64,000 nt of DNA, taken from Microbacterium oxydans (GTDB taxonomy: Bacteria; Actinomycetota; Actinomycetes; Actinomycetales; Microbacteriaceae). The position numbers and the translations under genes were made by a program. This document shows positions 46,080 to 55,826 of the stretch, piece by piece. The notes beneath the pieces are model-generated. The model was not told where the DNA came from and did not search any database. It saw only the letters and a program-made list of their open reading frames with translations. The first letter of the stretch is position 1; each line of letters begins with the position of its first letter. The DNA lies in the NCBI RefSeq assembly GCF_900095745.1, contig NZ_FMIR01000019.1, positions 496,001 to 560,000 on the forward strand, written 5' to 3'.

Positions 46080-46721
46080 TCAGACCCGCTTGCGGGTGGT
46101 GAGCACCTGGTCGACGATGCCGTACTCCAGCGCCTGCGCGGCGGAGAGGATGTTGTCGCGATCGATGTCGCGGTTCACCTGCTCCGGGGTGCGCTTGGTG
46201 TGCCCGGCCAGGGTCTCCTCGAGCCAGGTCCGCATGCGGAGGATCTCCGCGGCCTGGATCTCGATGTCCGAAGCCTGGCCGTGGCCGGCCTCGCCCATCG
46301 CGGGCTGGTGGATCAGCACTCGGGCGTTCGGCAGCGCGAGACGCTTGCCGGGCGCGCCGGCCGCGAGCAGCACGGCCGCGGCGGATGCCGCCTGGCCGAG
46401 CACGACGGTCTGGATCTGCGGCGCGACGTACTGCATCGTGTCGTAGATCGCGGTCATCGCGGTGAAGGAACCGCCGGGCGAGTTGATGTACATCGTGATG
46501 TCGCGCTCGGAGTCCTGGCTCTCCAGGACGAGGAGCTGCGCCATCACGTCGTCGGCCGACGCGTCGTCAACCTGCACGCCGAGGAAGATCACGCGGTCTT
46601 CGAACAGCTTGTTGTACGGGTCCTGACGCTTGAATCCGTAGGCCGTGCGCTCCTCGAACTGCGGGAGCACGTAGCGGCTGGAGGGCAGATCACCGGCAGC
46701 GCGGAAGGTGGGTGTGTACAT
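46080..46721 (-). CDS. clpP2: ATP-dependent Clp protease proteolytic subunit (ClpP2)
   Basis: A 213-residue serine protease subunit. The catalytic Ser is in VLGQAASAAAVLL, His in VLIHQPAMG, and Asp in the NRDIDRDNIL helix region. Two ClpP paralogues are encoded in tandem, as is normal in Actinobacteria, where ClpP1 and ClpP2 form a mixed tetradecamer. This one has the longer N-terminus. It begins 20 nt after clpP1 and ends at a strong terminator. Confidence 0.94.
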   Translation of the reverse strand: MYTPTFRAAGDLPSSRYVLPQFEERTAYGFKRQDPYNKLFEDRVIFLGVQVDDASADDVMAQLLVLESQDSERDITMYINSPGGSFTAMTAIYDTMQYVAPQIQTVVLGQAASAAAVLLAAGAPGKRLALPNARVLIHQPAMGEAGHGQASDIEIQAAEILRMRTWLEETLAGHTKRTPEQVNRDIDRDNILSAAQALEYGIVDQVLTTRKRV

Positions 46722-46741
46722 GAGCGTCCTTTCGCTTTCCG

Positions 46742-47338
46742 TTACTCGGTGTCCTGGTCGGTTCCGCCGCCGCCGATGACGTCGGAGGCCGATTCGCGGA
46801 TGTGGTCGACGAAGCCGTACTCGAGCGCTTCCTCGGCGGTGAACCAGCGGTCGCGGTCACCGTCGGCGTTGATCTGCTCGACAGACTTGCCGGTCTGCGC
46901 CGCGGTGATCTCGGCGAGGCGGTTCTTCATCGACATGATGAGCTGCGCCTGGGTCTGGATGTCACTCGACGTACCGCCGAAGCCACCGTGCGGCTGGTGC
47001 AGCAGCACTCGGGCGTTGGGCGTGATGTAGCGCTTGCCCTTGGTGCCCGCGGTCAGCAGCAGCTGGCCCATCGAGGCGGCCATTCCGATGCCGACGGTGA
47101 CGATGTCGTTCGGCACGAACTGCATCGTGTCGTAGATCGCCATACCCGCGGTGATCGAGCCACCCGGCGAGTTCACGTAGAGGTAGATGTCTCGCTCGGA
47201 GTCCTCTGCGGCGAGAAGAAGGATCTTCGCGCAGATCTCGTTCGCGTTCTCGTCTCGCACCTCCGAGCCGAGCCAGATGATGCGGTCCTTCAGCAACCTG
47301 TCGAAGACGCTCGTTGCGAGGAGGGGTTCTGCAGCCAT
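46742..47338 (-). CDS. clpP1: ATP-dependent Clp protease proteolytic subunit (ClpP1)
   Basis: A 198-residue ClpP subunit. The nucleophile is in VGIGMAASMGQLL, His in VLLHQPHGG, and Asp in ADGDRDRWF. It assembles with ClpP2 and takes substrates from ClpX or ClpC. It lies upstream of clpP2 in the same operon. The order tig, TPR gene, clpP1, clpP2 is on the minus strand, with clpX displaced by about 4.6 kb. Confidence 0.95.
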   Translation of the reverse strand: MAAEPLLATSVFDRLLKDRIIWLGSEVRDENANEICAKILLLAAEDSERDIYLYVNSPGGSITAGMAIYDTMQFVPNDIVTVGIGMAASMGQLLLTAGTKGKRYITPNARVLLHQPHGGFGGTSSDIQTQAQLIMSMKNRLAEITAAQTGKSVEQINADGDRDRWFTAEEALEYGFVDHIRESASDVIGGGGTDQDTE

Positions 47339-47419
47339 GTCAGCTCCTGATTCCGTGTTTCAGTGATTCGAATCTACCGGCGACAACGCAGCGCTCAGGC
47401 CGTGTTCGCCGTCGGCATA

Positions 47420-47914
47420 TCAGGTGTCGGTGCCGGCGATCTCGTGGGCATAGGCCGTCATCGAGCGGTGGTACCGCGGGAGGTGCGGCACGAGGGCGAG
47501 CAGTGCCACCGAGAGCCCCTGCGCCGGTCGCCCGGCGCTCGCGAGGATGAGCGCGTGAACCGTCGCGACGGCGTCACGATAAGGACCGTCCGCCGACAGC
47601 TCCTCCTCGGCGCGGATCACGGTGAGAGCCTCGTCGTACTCCCCCAGGTTGCGCAAAGAGCTCGCCAGCTGGATCACGCACTGCGGACGGTGCTCATCGT
47701 CGAGGCCCAATGTGAGCGCCCGGCGGTACAGTTCCACCGCCTCGGCAGGCTTCCCCGCCGAGTCCCGCGCGCCGGCACGTTCGAACTCCGCGCGTGCGTC
47801 GTCCGATCCGCGCTCGGCGGCCAGGGCGTCGATCCGCGCGATGGTGTCGTCGCCGACCTCTTCGCCCGTCGCGTCGTCCCACACCTCGTCGATGCGCTCA
47901 TCCCACGTCTTCAT
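47420..47914 (-). CDS. Tetratricopeptide-repeat protein
   Basis: A 164-residue soluble protein. TPR-like helix pairs are visible (AEFERAGARDSAGKPAEAVELYRRAL, split here: SAGKPAEAVELYRRALTLG and NLGEYDEALTVIRAEEE). Such repeats mediate protein-protein contact. The ATG at 47914 has GGGAGAG nearby. It lies between tig and clpP1 but is separated from tig by a strong terminator, so it probably has its own promoter. The partner is unknown. Confidence 0.75.
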   Translation of the reverse strand: MKTWDERIDEVWDDATGEEVGDDTIARIDALAAERGSDDARAEFERAGARDSAGKPAEAVELYRRALTLGLDDEHRPQCVIQLASSLRNLGEYDEALTVIRAEEELSADGPYRDAVATVHALILASAGRPAQGLSVALLALVPHLPRYHRSMTAYAHEIAGTDT

Positions 47915-47937
47915 CGCTGCTCTCTCCCTGGATGGAA

Positions 47938-47969
47938 AAGAGGGCGGATGCCGCAGCATCCGCCCTCTT
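47938..47969 (-). terminator. Intrinsic terminator of tig
   Basis: On the minus strand GAGGGCGGATGC pairs perfectly with GCATCCGCCCTC and is followed by TTTT. It lies 18 nt past the tig stop codon. Confidence 0.9.
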
Positions 47970-47986
47970 CATTGGATCGTTTGCGA

Positions 47987-49465
47987 TCACTCAGCCTTGT
48001 CGGCAGCCTTCTTGGCCGGAGCCTTCTTGGCGGCAGGCTTCTTGGCAGCCGGCTTCTTCTCGGCGGGCTCGTCCGCAGCGTCGGCGTCGGCCTTCTTGGC
48101 CGGAGCCTTCTTCGCGGGCGCCTTCTTGGCGGGAGCCTTCTTGGCCGGCTTCTCCTCGGCTTCGGTCTCTGCCTCGGCGGCCTCGTCGTCCGTGACGATG
48201 AAGTCGGAGAGGTCGACGGCCTTGCCGTTGCTGTCGACGACCTTGACCTTGCCGAGCGCGATGGCGAGGGCCTTGTTGCGGGCGACCTCACCGACGAGCG
48301 CGGGCAGCTGGTTCGAGGACTGCAGCGCCTCGACGAACTCCTGCGGAGCCATCCCGTACTGCGCGGCCGACTGGATCAGGTACTGGCTGAGCTCTTCCTG
48401 CGAGACCTGCACGTCGGCCTGCTCGGCGATCGTGTCGAGCAGCACCTGCGTACGGAACTGCTTCTCGCTCGCCTCGGTGACCTCGGCGCGGTGCACGTCG
48501 TCCTCGAGACGGCCTTCGCCCTCGAGGTGGTTGTGCACCTCGTCCTCGATGAGCTGCGGCGGAACCGGGATCTCGATCTTCTCGAGCAGCGCCTCGACGA
48601 GCTTGTCGCGCGCGGCGGAACCCTGCGTGAAGACACCCTGCTGTGCGACGCGCTCGGCCAGGCTCTCGCGGAGTTCCGCGATGGTGTCGAACTCGCTCGC
48701 GATCTGCGCGAAGTCGTCGTCGGCCTCGGGAAGCTCGCGCTCCTTGACGGCCTTCACGCTCACGGAGACCTCGGCCTCGGAGCCGGCGTGGTCGCCGCCC
48801 ACGAGAGCCGAGCGGAACGTGGTGTCCTCACCGGCGGTGAGCGACTCGATCGCGTCGTCGATGCCCTCGAGCAGCTCGCCGGAGCCGATCTCGTAGGAGA
48901 CACCCTCGGCGCGGTCGATCTCGGCGCCGTCGATCGTCGCGACGAGGTCGAGTTCAACGAAGTCGCCCTTCGCTGCGGGACGGTCGACGGGGACGAGCGT
49001 GCCGAAGCGCGCGCGCATGTTGTCGAGCTCGGCGTCCAGTGCGGCCTCGTCGGCCTCGACGGCGTCGACCGTCACGGTGATGTCGTCGTAAGCGGGCAGA
49101 TCGATGTCGGGGCGGACGTCCACCTCGATGTCGACGAGCAGGTCTCCGGAGAAGTCCTTCTCGTTCGGCCACTGCGTGATGTCAGCGGCCGGACGGCCGA
49201 CGACGCGCAGCTTGTGCTCGACCGTGGCGTCACGGAAGAACTTGTCCAGGCCCTCGTTCACCGCGTGCTCGATGACCGCACCGCGGCCGATGCGCTGATC
49301 GATGATGGGCGCCGGGACCTTGCCCTTGCGGAAGCCGGGGATCTGCACGTCCTGAGCGATGTGCTCGTAGGCGTGAGCGATGCTGGGCTTGAGGTCGTCC
49401 GGGGTGACCGTGATGCTGAGCTTGACCCGGGTCGGGGTCAGCTTCTCGACGGTGCTGTTCGCCAT
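47987..49465 (-). CDS. tig: Trigger factor (ribosome-associated chaperone, PPIase)
   Basis: A 492-residue chaperone that meets nascent chains at the ribosome exit. The ribosome-binding signature is GFRKGKVPAPII near residue 45. The FKBP-type PPIase domain follows (AKGDFVELDLVATIDG), and then the C-terminal helical arms. The last 60 or so residues are an unusual low-complexity tail of PAKKA and PAAKK units that ends AADKAE, resembling histone H1-like tails. The start MANSTVEKL is the standard N-terminus. tRNA-Pro lies upstream on the same strand. Confidence 0.95.
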   Translation of the reverse strand: MANSTVEKLTPTRVKLSITVTPDDLKPSIAHAYEHIAQDVQIPGFRKGKVPAPIIDQRIGRGAVIEHAVNEGLDKFFRDATVEHKLRVVGRPAADITQWPNEKDFSGDLLVDIEVDVRPDIDLPAYDDITVTVDAVEADEAALDAELDNMRARFGTLVPVDRPAAKGDFVELDLVATIDGAEIDRAEGVSYEIGSGELLEGIDDAIESLTAGEDTTFRSALVGGDHAGSEAEVSVSVKAVKERELPEADDDFAQIASEFDTIAELRESLAERVAQQGVFTQGSAARDKLVEALLEKIEIPVPPQLIEDEVHNHLEGEGRLEDDVHRAEVTEASEKQFRTQVLLDTIAEQADVQVSQEELSQYLIQSAAQYGMAPQEFVEALQSSNQLPALVGEVARNKALAIALGKVKVVDSNGKAVDLSDFIVTDDEAAEAETEAEEKPAKKAPAKKAPAKKAPAKKADADAADEPAEKKPAAKKPAAKKAPAKKAADKAE

Positions 49466-49527
49466 GCTGGTGTGTTCTCCTTGTGATTTCCGCGCGGTAT
49501 CGCGGCTGTAAGGTCCGTGGGGCCGTG

Positions 49528-49601
49528 TCGGGGCGACAGGAGTTGAACCTGCGACCTCCCGCTCCCAAAGCGGGCGCTCTACCAAGCTGAGCTACGCCCC
49601 G
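49528..49601 (-). tRNA. tRNA-Pro (anticodon TGG)
   Basis: Read on the minus strand: acceptor CGGGGCG pairs with CGCCCCG, the D-arm is GCTCAGCTTGGTAGAGC, anticodon stem CCCGC/GCGGG holds loop TTTGGGA, and the T-arm contains GTTCAACTC. Discriminator A; CCA is not encoded. It lies about 60 nt upstream of tig. Confidence 0.95.
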
Positions 49602-49724
49602 GGGAATCCGCACGCAGATTCAGCCCCACCGAGTCTAACGGACAAGAGCACTCCCGACTGTCCGGTATGATCGATGAGTCCGGAGATACGACTCCGGCCC
49701 GACCCCGAGATTCCGCGGGGATTC

Positions 49725-49795
49725 GGGGCTGTAGCTTAGTGGTAAAGCCTTAGTCTTCCAAACTAATGATGCGGGTTCGATTCCCGTCAGCCCCT
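49725..49795 (+). tRNA. tRNA-Gly (anticodon TCC)
   Basis: Acceptor GGGGCTG pairs with CAGCCCC. Anticodon stem TTAGT/ACTAA holds loop CTTCCAA, giving anticodon TCC. The T-arm is CGGGTTCGATTCCCG. Discriminator T; CCA is not encoded. Confidence 0.95.
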
Positions 49796-49802
49796 CCGGA
49801 TC

Positions 49803-49836
49803 AGAAGGCCCTCATCGAATACGGTGGGGGCCTTCT
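49803..49836 (+). terminator. Terminator of tRNA-Gly
   Basis: AGAAGGCCC (49803-49811) pairs with GGGCCTTCT (49828-49836), 8 nt after the tRNA 3' end. Confidence 0.75.
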
Positions 49837-49919
49837 CGCATGCTCGGCGGTCGGTCCAATACGCTGACAGCACCGACCACGCAGTCTCCGACCGGAAGGC
49901 ACCATCGAATGGGCACGAC

Positions 49920-51152
49920 GTGACCGCCCCGCTTCGGCCCGACCTGGAGACTTCGACGCCTTCGACACGCGGCCCCCACGAGCTGCCGGTGCGCTTCTCC
50001 TCGAGTCCATACGCGACCGCGAAGCCCCGTGCTCGCCGTCGCCCGCGTCGGGGGCTCGTCATCGGCGTTCTCGGGGGCGCCGCGGTGATCGCCGCCCTCG
50101 GCATCACCCAGCTGACCGCGAACCTCGGCTACGACGCTGCCGCGGACCGATTCGCCGACACACTGCGAACCGCGACGGCGGTCACGTCGGAGACCGCTCA
50201 CACCCGAGACGTGCTCGCCCGGGCGACCGATGCCGGTCACGTGATCCGAGACGCCGGCAGCGCACCGATCGCCGTGCCGGAGGACATCGTCTCGGCGCTG
50301 TCGACCGCCATCGCCGAGGGCGAAGAAGTCGGAGCTGCCGCGGAGAAGCTTCTCGCCACCGCATTGCCGTCCCCCGGGACGAAGCCGATCTGGTTCTGGG
50401 AGCTGTTCGGAGCCTCTTCGGAGCTCGTCGAGGACGAGAGCTCGCTCGACGACCTGGTGCAGGACCTCGAAACCGCGTCCGAGAGCGCCGTCGAGGCCGA
50501 GGATGCCGTCCAGGAGAGCGGCCTGGCCGTGCTCTCCTCCGCCGGCGAGTCAGCCGCGGCTTTCGAGGCCGCACATCCCTCAGCCCGCAACGATGCCGTG
50601 ATCGCGCTCCGCAACGCCGCTGCGGATGCGCTCGCAGCGACCACCATCGACGACGACGCGGCGACGACCTATGTCGCACTGCAGGACGCCGGCGCGCAGG
50701 TCGTCGCGACGGAGTCCGAAGAAATGGCGGAGAAGTCGGGGCCGTTGCGAGGTGCTCGCCTGGAGATCGAGGCCTTCGCCCGCTCCCTTGCCCCCGGCGT
50801 GCTCCTCGAGTTCGACTGGTCCCCCGTGGTCAACGGCGCGGGTTACAACGGCAGCATGGGCGGGTACACCACGTGGTGGTGGGACGACCCCGGCCGCGCC
50901 CACATCGAGCTGTCGGACTCCGTCGCCGAGCAGTGGCCGGCGGAGCGGAGCAAGGCACTCGTCGCGCACGAGGTGGGTCACGCGATCAGCGTGAAGTGCG
51001 AGGACATGTACGACGCGTCGACGCAGGACAGCATCGAGAAGTGGGCCACCGCGTGGGCCATCAGTATGGGATACACCGACGATGCCAACGGGGTCTGGGC
51101 CTACGGATACCCGCCCCAGGAGTACGTCGACGCCGCCGCAGGCTGCCGCTGA
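49920..51152 (+). CDS. Membrane-anchored protein with HExxH metalloprotease motif
   Basis: A 410-residue protein of unrecognised family. A polar, basic N-terminus of about 45 residues precedes a single membrane segment (RGLVIGVLGGAAVIAALGI). A long acidic, Ala-rich helical stretch follows, probably coiled-coil. A C-terminal domain carries HEVGH in VAHEVGHAISVKCED and a nearby YNGSMGGYTTWWWDD. The motif suggests an extracytoplasmic zinc peptidase, but the third ligand is not identified. The GTG start at 49920 is tentative; an in-frame ATG at 49824 would lie within the tRNA terminator hairpin. It ends at a strong shared terminator. Confidence 0.68.
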   Translation: MTAPLRPDLETSTPSTRGPHELPVRFSSSPYATAKPRARRRPRRGLVIGVLGGAAVIAALGITQLTANLGYDAAADRFADTLRTATAVTSETAHTRDVLARATDAGHVIRDAGSAPIAVPEDIVSALSTAIAEGEEVGAAAEKLLATALPSPGTKPIWFWELFGASSELVEDESSLDDLVQDLETASESAVEAEDAVQESGLAVLSSAGESAAAFEAAHPSARNDAVIALRNAAADALAATTIDDDAATTYVALQDAGAQVVATESEEMAEKSGPLRGARLEIEAFARSLAPGVLLEFDWSPVVNGAGYNGSMGGYTTWWWDDPGRAHIELSDSVAEQWPAERSKALVAHEVGHAISVKCEDMYDASTQDSIEKWATAWAISMGYTDDANGVWAYGYPPQEYVDAAAGCR

Positions 51153-51175
51153 GCCACGAAGCAGACCCGGGAACG

Positions 51176-51211
51176 GAAGAAGCCGCCGTGATCGCTCACG
51201 GCGGCTTCTTC
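51176..51211. terminator. Bidirectional terminator between HExxH gene and rbpA
   Basis: Perfect 16-nt arms (GAAGAAGCCGCCGTGA and its complement) around a TCGC loop, 23 nt past one stop and 15 nt past the other. Confidence 0.9.
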
Positions 51212-51226
51212 GATGTCAGCTCGAGG

Positions 51227-51580
51227 TCACTGTCCCCGACGCTCGCGCAGCTGCGTGAGTGCGTCGTCGAGAAGCTGGACGGCTTCCTCGTCGGTGCGAC
51301 GCTCCTTCACATACGCGAGGTGCGTCTTGTACGGCTCCGGCTTCGCGAGAGCAGGAGGGTTCTCCTTGTCGCGCCCGGCCGGGAGACCCGACTGCGGGTG
51401 GTCGATCGTCTCGGGGATCTCTTCTTCGGGAAGTCCTGCGGCGAAGTAGCGCACGGTCTCGTTGCCGAGCCCGTCCCAGTACGAGACGGCGATGCGGTCG
51501 GCGTGATAGCCGTGATCCTGTTCGCCCATCGGGCCGGAACCCACACGGGTGCCGCGGATGGCGTTTCCACCGGTAGCCAT
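51227..51580 (-). CDS. rbpA: RNA polymerase-binding protein RbpA
   Basis: A 117-residue actinobacteria-specific transcription factor that binds RNA polymerase and the principal sigma factor and stabilises open promoter complexes. Recognisable segments are GGNAIRGTRVGSGPMGE at the N-terminus, VSYWDGLGNETVRYFAAG in the core, and AYVKERRTDEEAVQLLDDAL in the sigma-binding C-terminus. The zinc-binding cysteines of some homologues are absent, as in many members. It overlaps the secG stop by one base (TGATG). Confidence 0.95.
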   Translation of the reverse strand: MATGGNAIRGTRVGSGPMGEQDHGYHADRIAVSYWDGLGNETVRYFAAGLPEEEIPETIDHPQSGLPAGRDKENPPALAKPEPYKTHLAYVKERRTDEEAVQLLDDALTQLRERRGQ

Positions 51581-51828
51581 CAGATGACCTCGAATTTCGT
51601 GATGAGGCCCAGCGCGACGATGGCGACGAACCATGTCAATGCCAGGACGACGGTGAAGCGGTTCAGGTTCCGCTCCGCAAGACCGGAGGAGCCGACCGCA
51701 GAGGTCATGCCTCCACCAAACATGTCGGACAGTCCACCGCCCCGACCTTTGTGGAGGAGGATGAGGAGGGTCAGCAGAACGCTGGTGATGCCCAGCACGA
51801 CCTGCAGGACGAACTCGAGAATTGCCAC
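51580..51828 (-). CDS. secG: Preprotein translocase subunit SecG
   Basis: An 82-residue membrane protein with two helices (LQVVLGITSVLLTLLILLH and VVLALTWFVAIVALGLI) joined by the Gly-rich loop GRGGGLSDMFGGG. It assists the SecYEG export channel. It lies downstream of tpiA on the same strand, in the conserved gap-pgk-tpiA-secG order, after a terminator-like hairpin. Confidence 0.95.
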   Translation of the reverse strand: MAILEFVLQVVLGITSVLLTLLILLHKGRGGGLSDMFGGGMTSAVGSSGLAERNLNRFTVVLALTWFVAIVALGLITKFEVI

Positions 51829-51881
51829 GAGAAAGAGCCTTTCGCTGGGGCCGGAACGCCCCCGTAACGGTCAAGTATACG

Positions 51882-51909
51882 GTGCAGCGGGGCCGCAGCC
51901 CCGCTGCAC
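51882..51909 (-). terminator. Terminator-like hairpin after tpiA
   Basis: GTGCAGCGGGGC pairs perfectly with GCCCCGCTGCAC around a CGCA loop and touches the tpiA stop codon. No strong U tract follows, so read-through into secG is possible. Confidence 0.75.
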
Positions 51910-52701
51910 TCACACTCCGACGTGCTTCTCGAAGCGGATGATCGCTGCGAATTCGTCCACGACGAGGCTCGCCCCGCCGACCAGTGCGCCGTCCACGTCG
52001 GGCTCACGCATGAAGCTGGCGATGTTCGCCGCCTTCACCGAGCCGCCGTAGAGGATGCGCGTGCGCGCGGCGGCCTCGTCGCCCAGAACCTTCGCGACGA
52101 CCGCACGCAGAGCGGCGCAGACATCCTGCGCCTGCTGCGGCGTCGCGGCCTGGCCGGAGCCGATCGCCCACACGGGCTCGTACGCCACGACGATGTCCGC
52201 CTTCGGGGACACGCCCTGAAGCGCGGCCTCGAGCTGGGACACCGGAACGGCGCTGGCACCGAACTTCTCGAGGTCACCCGCGGTCTCGCCGACGCAGATC
52301 ACCGGCACGAGACCGTGCTTGAGCGATGCCTGCACCTTGGCCGCCACGACATCGTCGCTCTCGGCGTGGTACTCACGACGCTCCGAGTGACCGATGATGA
52401 CGTACTTCGCGTCGAGCTTCGCCAGGAAAGCCCCGGAGACCTCGCCGGTGTACGCACCGGAGTCGTGTGCCGACACGTCCTGTGCACCGAGCGCGAACGG
52501 GATCTTGTCCGCGTCGATGAGCGTCTGCACGCTGCGGATGTCGGTGAACGGCGGGAAGACCGCCACCTCGACGGATCCGTCTTCGTGCTTGGCATCCTTC
52601 AACGTCCAGTGCAGCTTCTGCACGAACGCGACCGCCTGCAGGTGGTCGAGATTCATCTTCCAGTTTCCCGCGATCAGCGGGGTACGGGAGTTCACGCCCA
52701 T
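51910..52701 (-). CDS. tpiA: Triosephosphate isomerase
   Basis: A 263-residue TIM barrel that interconverts dihydroxyacetone phosphate and glyceraldehyde-3-phosphate. The active-site residues are Asn/Lys in AGNWKMN, His in IIGHSERREY, and Glu in VVAYEPVWAIG. The phosphate-gripping loop GSGQAATPQQAQ follows. It overlaps pgk by 10 nt and is part of the gap-pgk-tpiA glycolytic operon. Confidence 0.97.
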   Translation of the reverse strand: MGVNSRTPLIAGNWKMNLDHLQAVAFVQKLHWTLKDAKHEDGSVEVAVFPPFTDIRSVQTLIDADKIPFALGAQDVSAHDSGAYTGEVSGAFLAKLDAKYVIIGHSERREYHAESDDVVAAKVQASLKHGLVPVICVGETAGDLEKFGASAVPVSQLEAALQGVSPKADIVVAYEPVWAIGSGQAATPQQAQDVCAALRAVVAKVLGDEAAARTRILYGGSVKAANIASFMREPDVDGALVGGASLVVDEFAAIIRFEKHVGV

Positions 52702-53906
52702 CCGAGGACCTCCAGCCCAGGTAGTTTCTTGCCCTCGAGGAATTCGAGGCTCGCGCCGCCGCCGGTCGAGATGTGACCGAACTGGTCGTCGCTGAATCCG
52801 AGCTGACGCACAGCCGCGGCGGAATCGCCGCCGCCGACGACACTGAGGCCGTCGAGCTCGGTGAGCGCCTGAGCCACGGTCTTCGTGCCGGCCGCGAACG
52901 CCGGGAACTCGAACACGCCCATCGGGCCGTTCCAGAACACGGTCTTCGACTCGCGGATGACCTCGGCGAAGTGCGCGGCCGTCTCCGGACCGATGTCGAG
53001 CCCGATGCCGGAGGCACCGAACGGCGTCGACTCGATCGCGTCTGCGGCGACGACTTCGTGCGCGGCGTCCGCACCGAACGATGCGGCGACGACGACATCG
53101 GTGGGGAGCACGAGCTCCACACGACGTTCGGCCGCTTCCGCGATGTATCCGCGGACCGTCTCGAGCTGATCCTCTTCCAGCAGGCTCGAAGCCACAGCGT
53201 GACCCTGCGCCTTCAGGAAGGTGAAGAGCATTCCGCCACCGACGAGAATCTTGTCGACGCGCGGCAGCAGATGCGAGATGACGCCGAGCTTGTCGCTGAC
53301 CTTCGACCCGCCGAGCACGACCGCGTACGGGCGCTCGGGATTCTCGGTCAGGCGGTCGAGCACGTCGAGCTCGGCCGCGATCAGCAGACCGGCCGCAGAC
53401 GGGAGCAGTTCGGCGAGCTCGTAGACGCTCGCCTGCTTGCGATGCACGACTCCGAACCCGTCGGAGACGAGCACGTCGCCGAGCTCGGCGAGCTCAGCCG
53501 CGAAGGCTCCGCGCGCGGCGTCGTCCTTCGCGGTCTCGCCCGGGTTGAACCGCAGGTTCTCGATGACGACGACCCCGCCGTCCTCGAGCGATGCCACGGC
53601 CTCCTTCGCCGACTCGCCGACCGTGTCGCGTGCGAACGCGACCGGAGCGCCGAGCAGCTCGGACAGCCGCTGAGCCACCGGCTCCAAGCTGTATTGCGGG
53701 TCGGGCGCGCCATCCGGCCGCCCGAGGTGAGAGCACACGACGACGCGGGCGCCCGCGTTGATGAGTGCGTTGAGGGTCGGCAGCGAGGCGCGGACACGGC
53801 CATCGTCCGTGATGATCCCGTCCCGGAGCGGGACGTTGAGATCACAACGGACGATGACGCGCTTGCCCTCGAGCGACCCCAGTGTGTCCAGGGTGCGCAG
53901 AGTCAT
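52692..53906 (-). CDS. pgk: Phosphoglycerate kinase
   Basis: A 404-residue two-domain kinase that makes ATP from 1,3-bisphosphoglycerate. The N-terminal RVIVRCDLNVPL and SHLGRPDG form the 3-phosphoglycerate site. The C-terminal nucleotide region includes VLGGSKVSDK and SVVGGGDSAAA. The His-Arg pair seen as GVVHRKQASV is typical. It follows gap by 10 nt and overlaps tpiA. Confidence 0.97.
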   Translation of the reverse strand: MTLRTLDTLGSLEGKRVIVRCDLNVPLRDGIITDDGRVRASLPTLNALINAGARVVVCSHLGRPDGAPDPQYSLEPVAQRLSELLGAPVAFARDTVGESAKEAVASLEDGGVVVIENLRFNPGETAKDDAARGAFAAELAELGDVLVSDGFGVVHRKQASVYELAELLPSAAGLLIAAELDVLDRLTENPERPYAVVLGGSKVSDKLGVISHLLPRVDKILVGGGMLFTFLKAQGHAVASSLLEEDQLETVRGYIAEAAERRVELVLPTDVVVAASFGADAAHEVVAADAIESTPFGASGIGLDIGPETAAHFAEVIRESKTVFWNGPMGVFEFPAFAAGTKTVAQALTELDGLSVVGGGDSAAAVRQLGFSDDQFGHISTGGGASLEFLEGKKLPGLEVLGWA

Positions 53907-53916
53907 GTTTCTGAGC

Positions 53917-54927
<1,011 letters not shown>

Positions 54928-55003
54928 TCAGGTCTCCCTGTTTCTCGTGCGCTGCACACAGCTTTCCAGCATGAGTGAAGCGCGGGGTTTTTTGGCTGAG
55001 AGG

Positions 55004-55035
55004 GCGTCCCGACGAGCCGGAGCCCGTCGGGACGC
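55004..55035 (-). terminator. Terminator hairpin after sodA
   Basis: GCGTCCCGACG (55004-55014) pairs with CGTCGGGACGC (55025-55035), 8 nt past the sodA stop. No U tract on the sodA strand. Confidence 0.65.
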
Positions 55036-55042
55036 GACCCGA

Positions 55043-55669
55043 TTACGACAGTACCAGCAGGCCGTTCGTCTGCTTGCGGGCGACGTCGAGGCGCTGGGCG
55101 ACGTTCTCCCAGTTCGCGATGTTCCACGCGGCCTTGACGTAGTCGGCCTTGACGTTGAGGTAGTCGAGGTAGAACGCGTGCTCCCACATGTCGAGCTGGA
55201 AGAGCGGGATCGTGCCCTGCGCCGTGTTCGACTGCTGGTCGAACAGCTGCTGGATGATCAGGCGCGAGCCGATCGAGTCCCAGCTGAGCACGGCCCAGCC
55301 GGAGCCCTGGATGCCGGTCGCCGCTGCAGTGAAGTGCGCCTGGAACTTCTCGAACGAGCCGAAGTACTCGTCGATGGCCGCCTTCAGCTCGCCCTCGGGC
55401 TGGCCTCCGCCGTTCGGCGAGAGGTTCGTCCAGAAGATCGAGTGGTTGACGTGGCCGCCGAGGTTGAAGGCGAGGTCCTTCTCGAGCTTGTTGACGTTCG
55501 CGAGGTTGCCGCTCTCGCGGGCCTCGGCGAGCTGGTCGAGCGCGGTGTTCGCGCCCGCGACGTAGGTCGCGTGGTGCTTGTCATGGTGCAGTTCCATGAT
55601 CTTGCCGCTGATGTGCGGCTCGAGGGCTGCGAAGTCGTAGGGAAGGTCGGGGAGCGTGTAGGTCGCCAT
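55043..55669 (-). CDS. sodA: Superoxide dismutase (Mn/Fe)
   Basis: A 208-residue cytoplasmic enzyme that dismutates superoxide. The metal ligands are His in ELHHDKHHATYV, His in HVNHSIFW, and Asp/His in LDMWEHAFYLDY. The sequence type fits the Mn/Fe family, but the metal cannot be fixed from the sequence. The start MATYTLPDLPYDF is the family norm; an ATG five codons upstream is an alternative. A GC hairpin lies upstream at about 55720-55737. Confidence 0.96.
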   Translation of the reverse strand: MATYTLPDLPYDFAALEPHISGKIMELHHDKHHATYVAGANTALDQLAEARESGNLANVNKLEKDLAFNLGGHVNHSIFWTNLSPNGGGQPEGELKAAIDEYFGSFEKFQAHFTAAATGIQGSGWAVLSWDSIGSRLIIQQLFDQQSNTAQGTIPLFQLDMWEHAFYLDYLNVKADYVKAAWNIANWENVAQRLDVARKQTNGLLVLS

Positions 55670-55826
55670 ATCGCTTTCATCCAATCCGCGCCGCGCCGCG
55701 GCGCTTGCCGATCCTCCGCGCCGCCGATGTGCGGCGTAGAGCGGACAACTTTCATCCTACTGACGACAACGCGGGTGCGCCCCGGAACCTTCCGCCATAT
55801 GACGGTTCGGACCGATCGCGGTCGGA

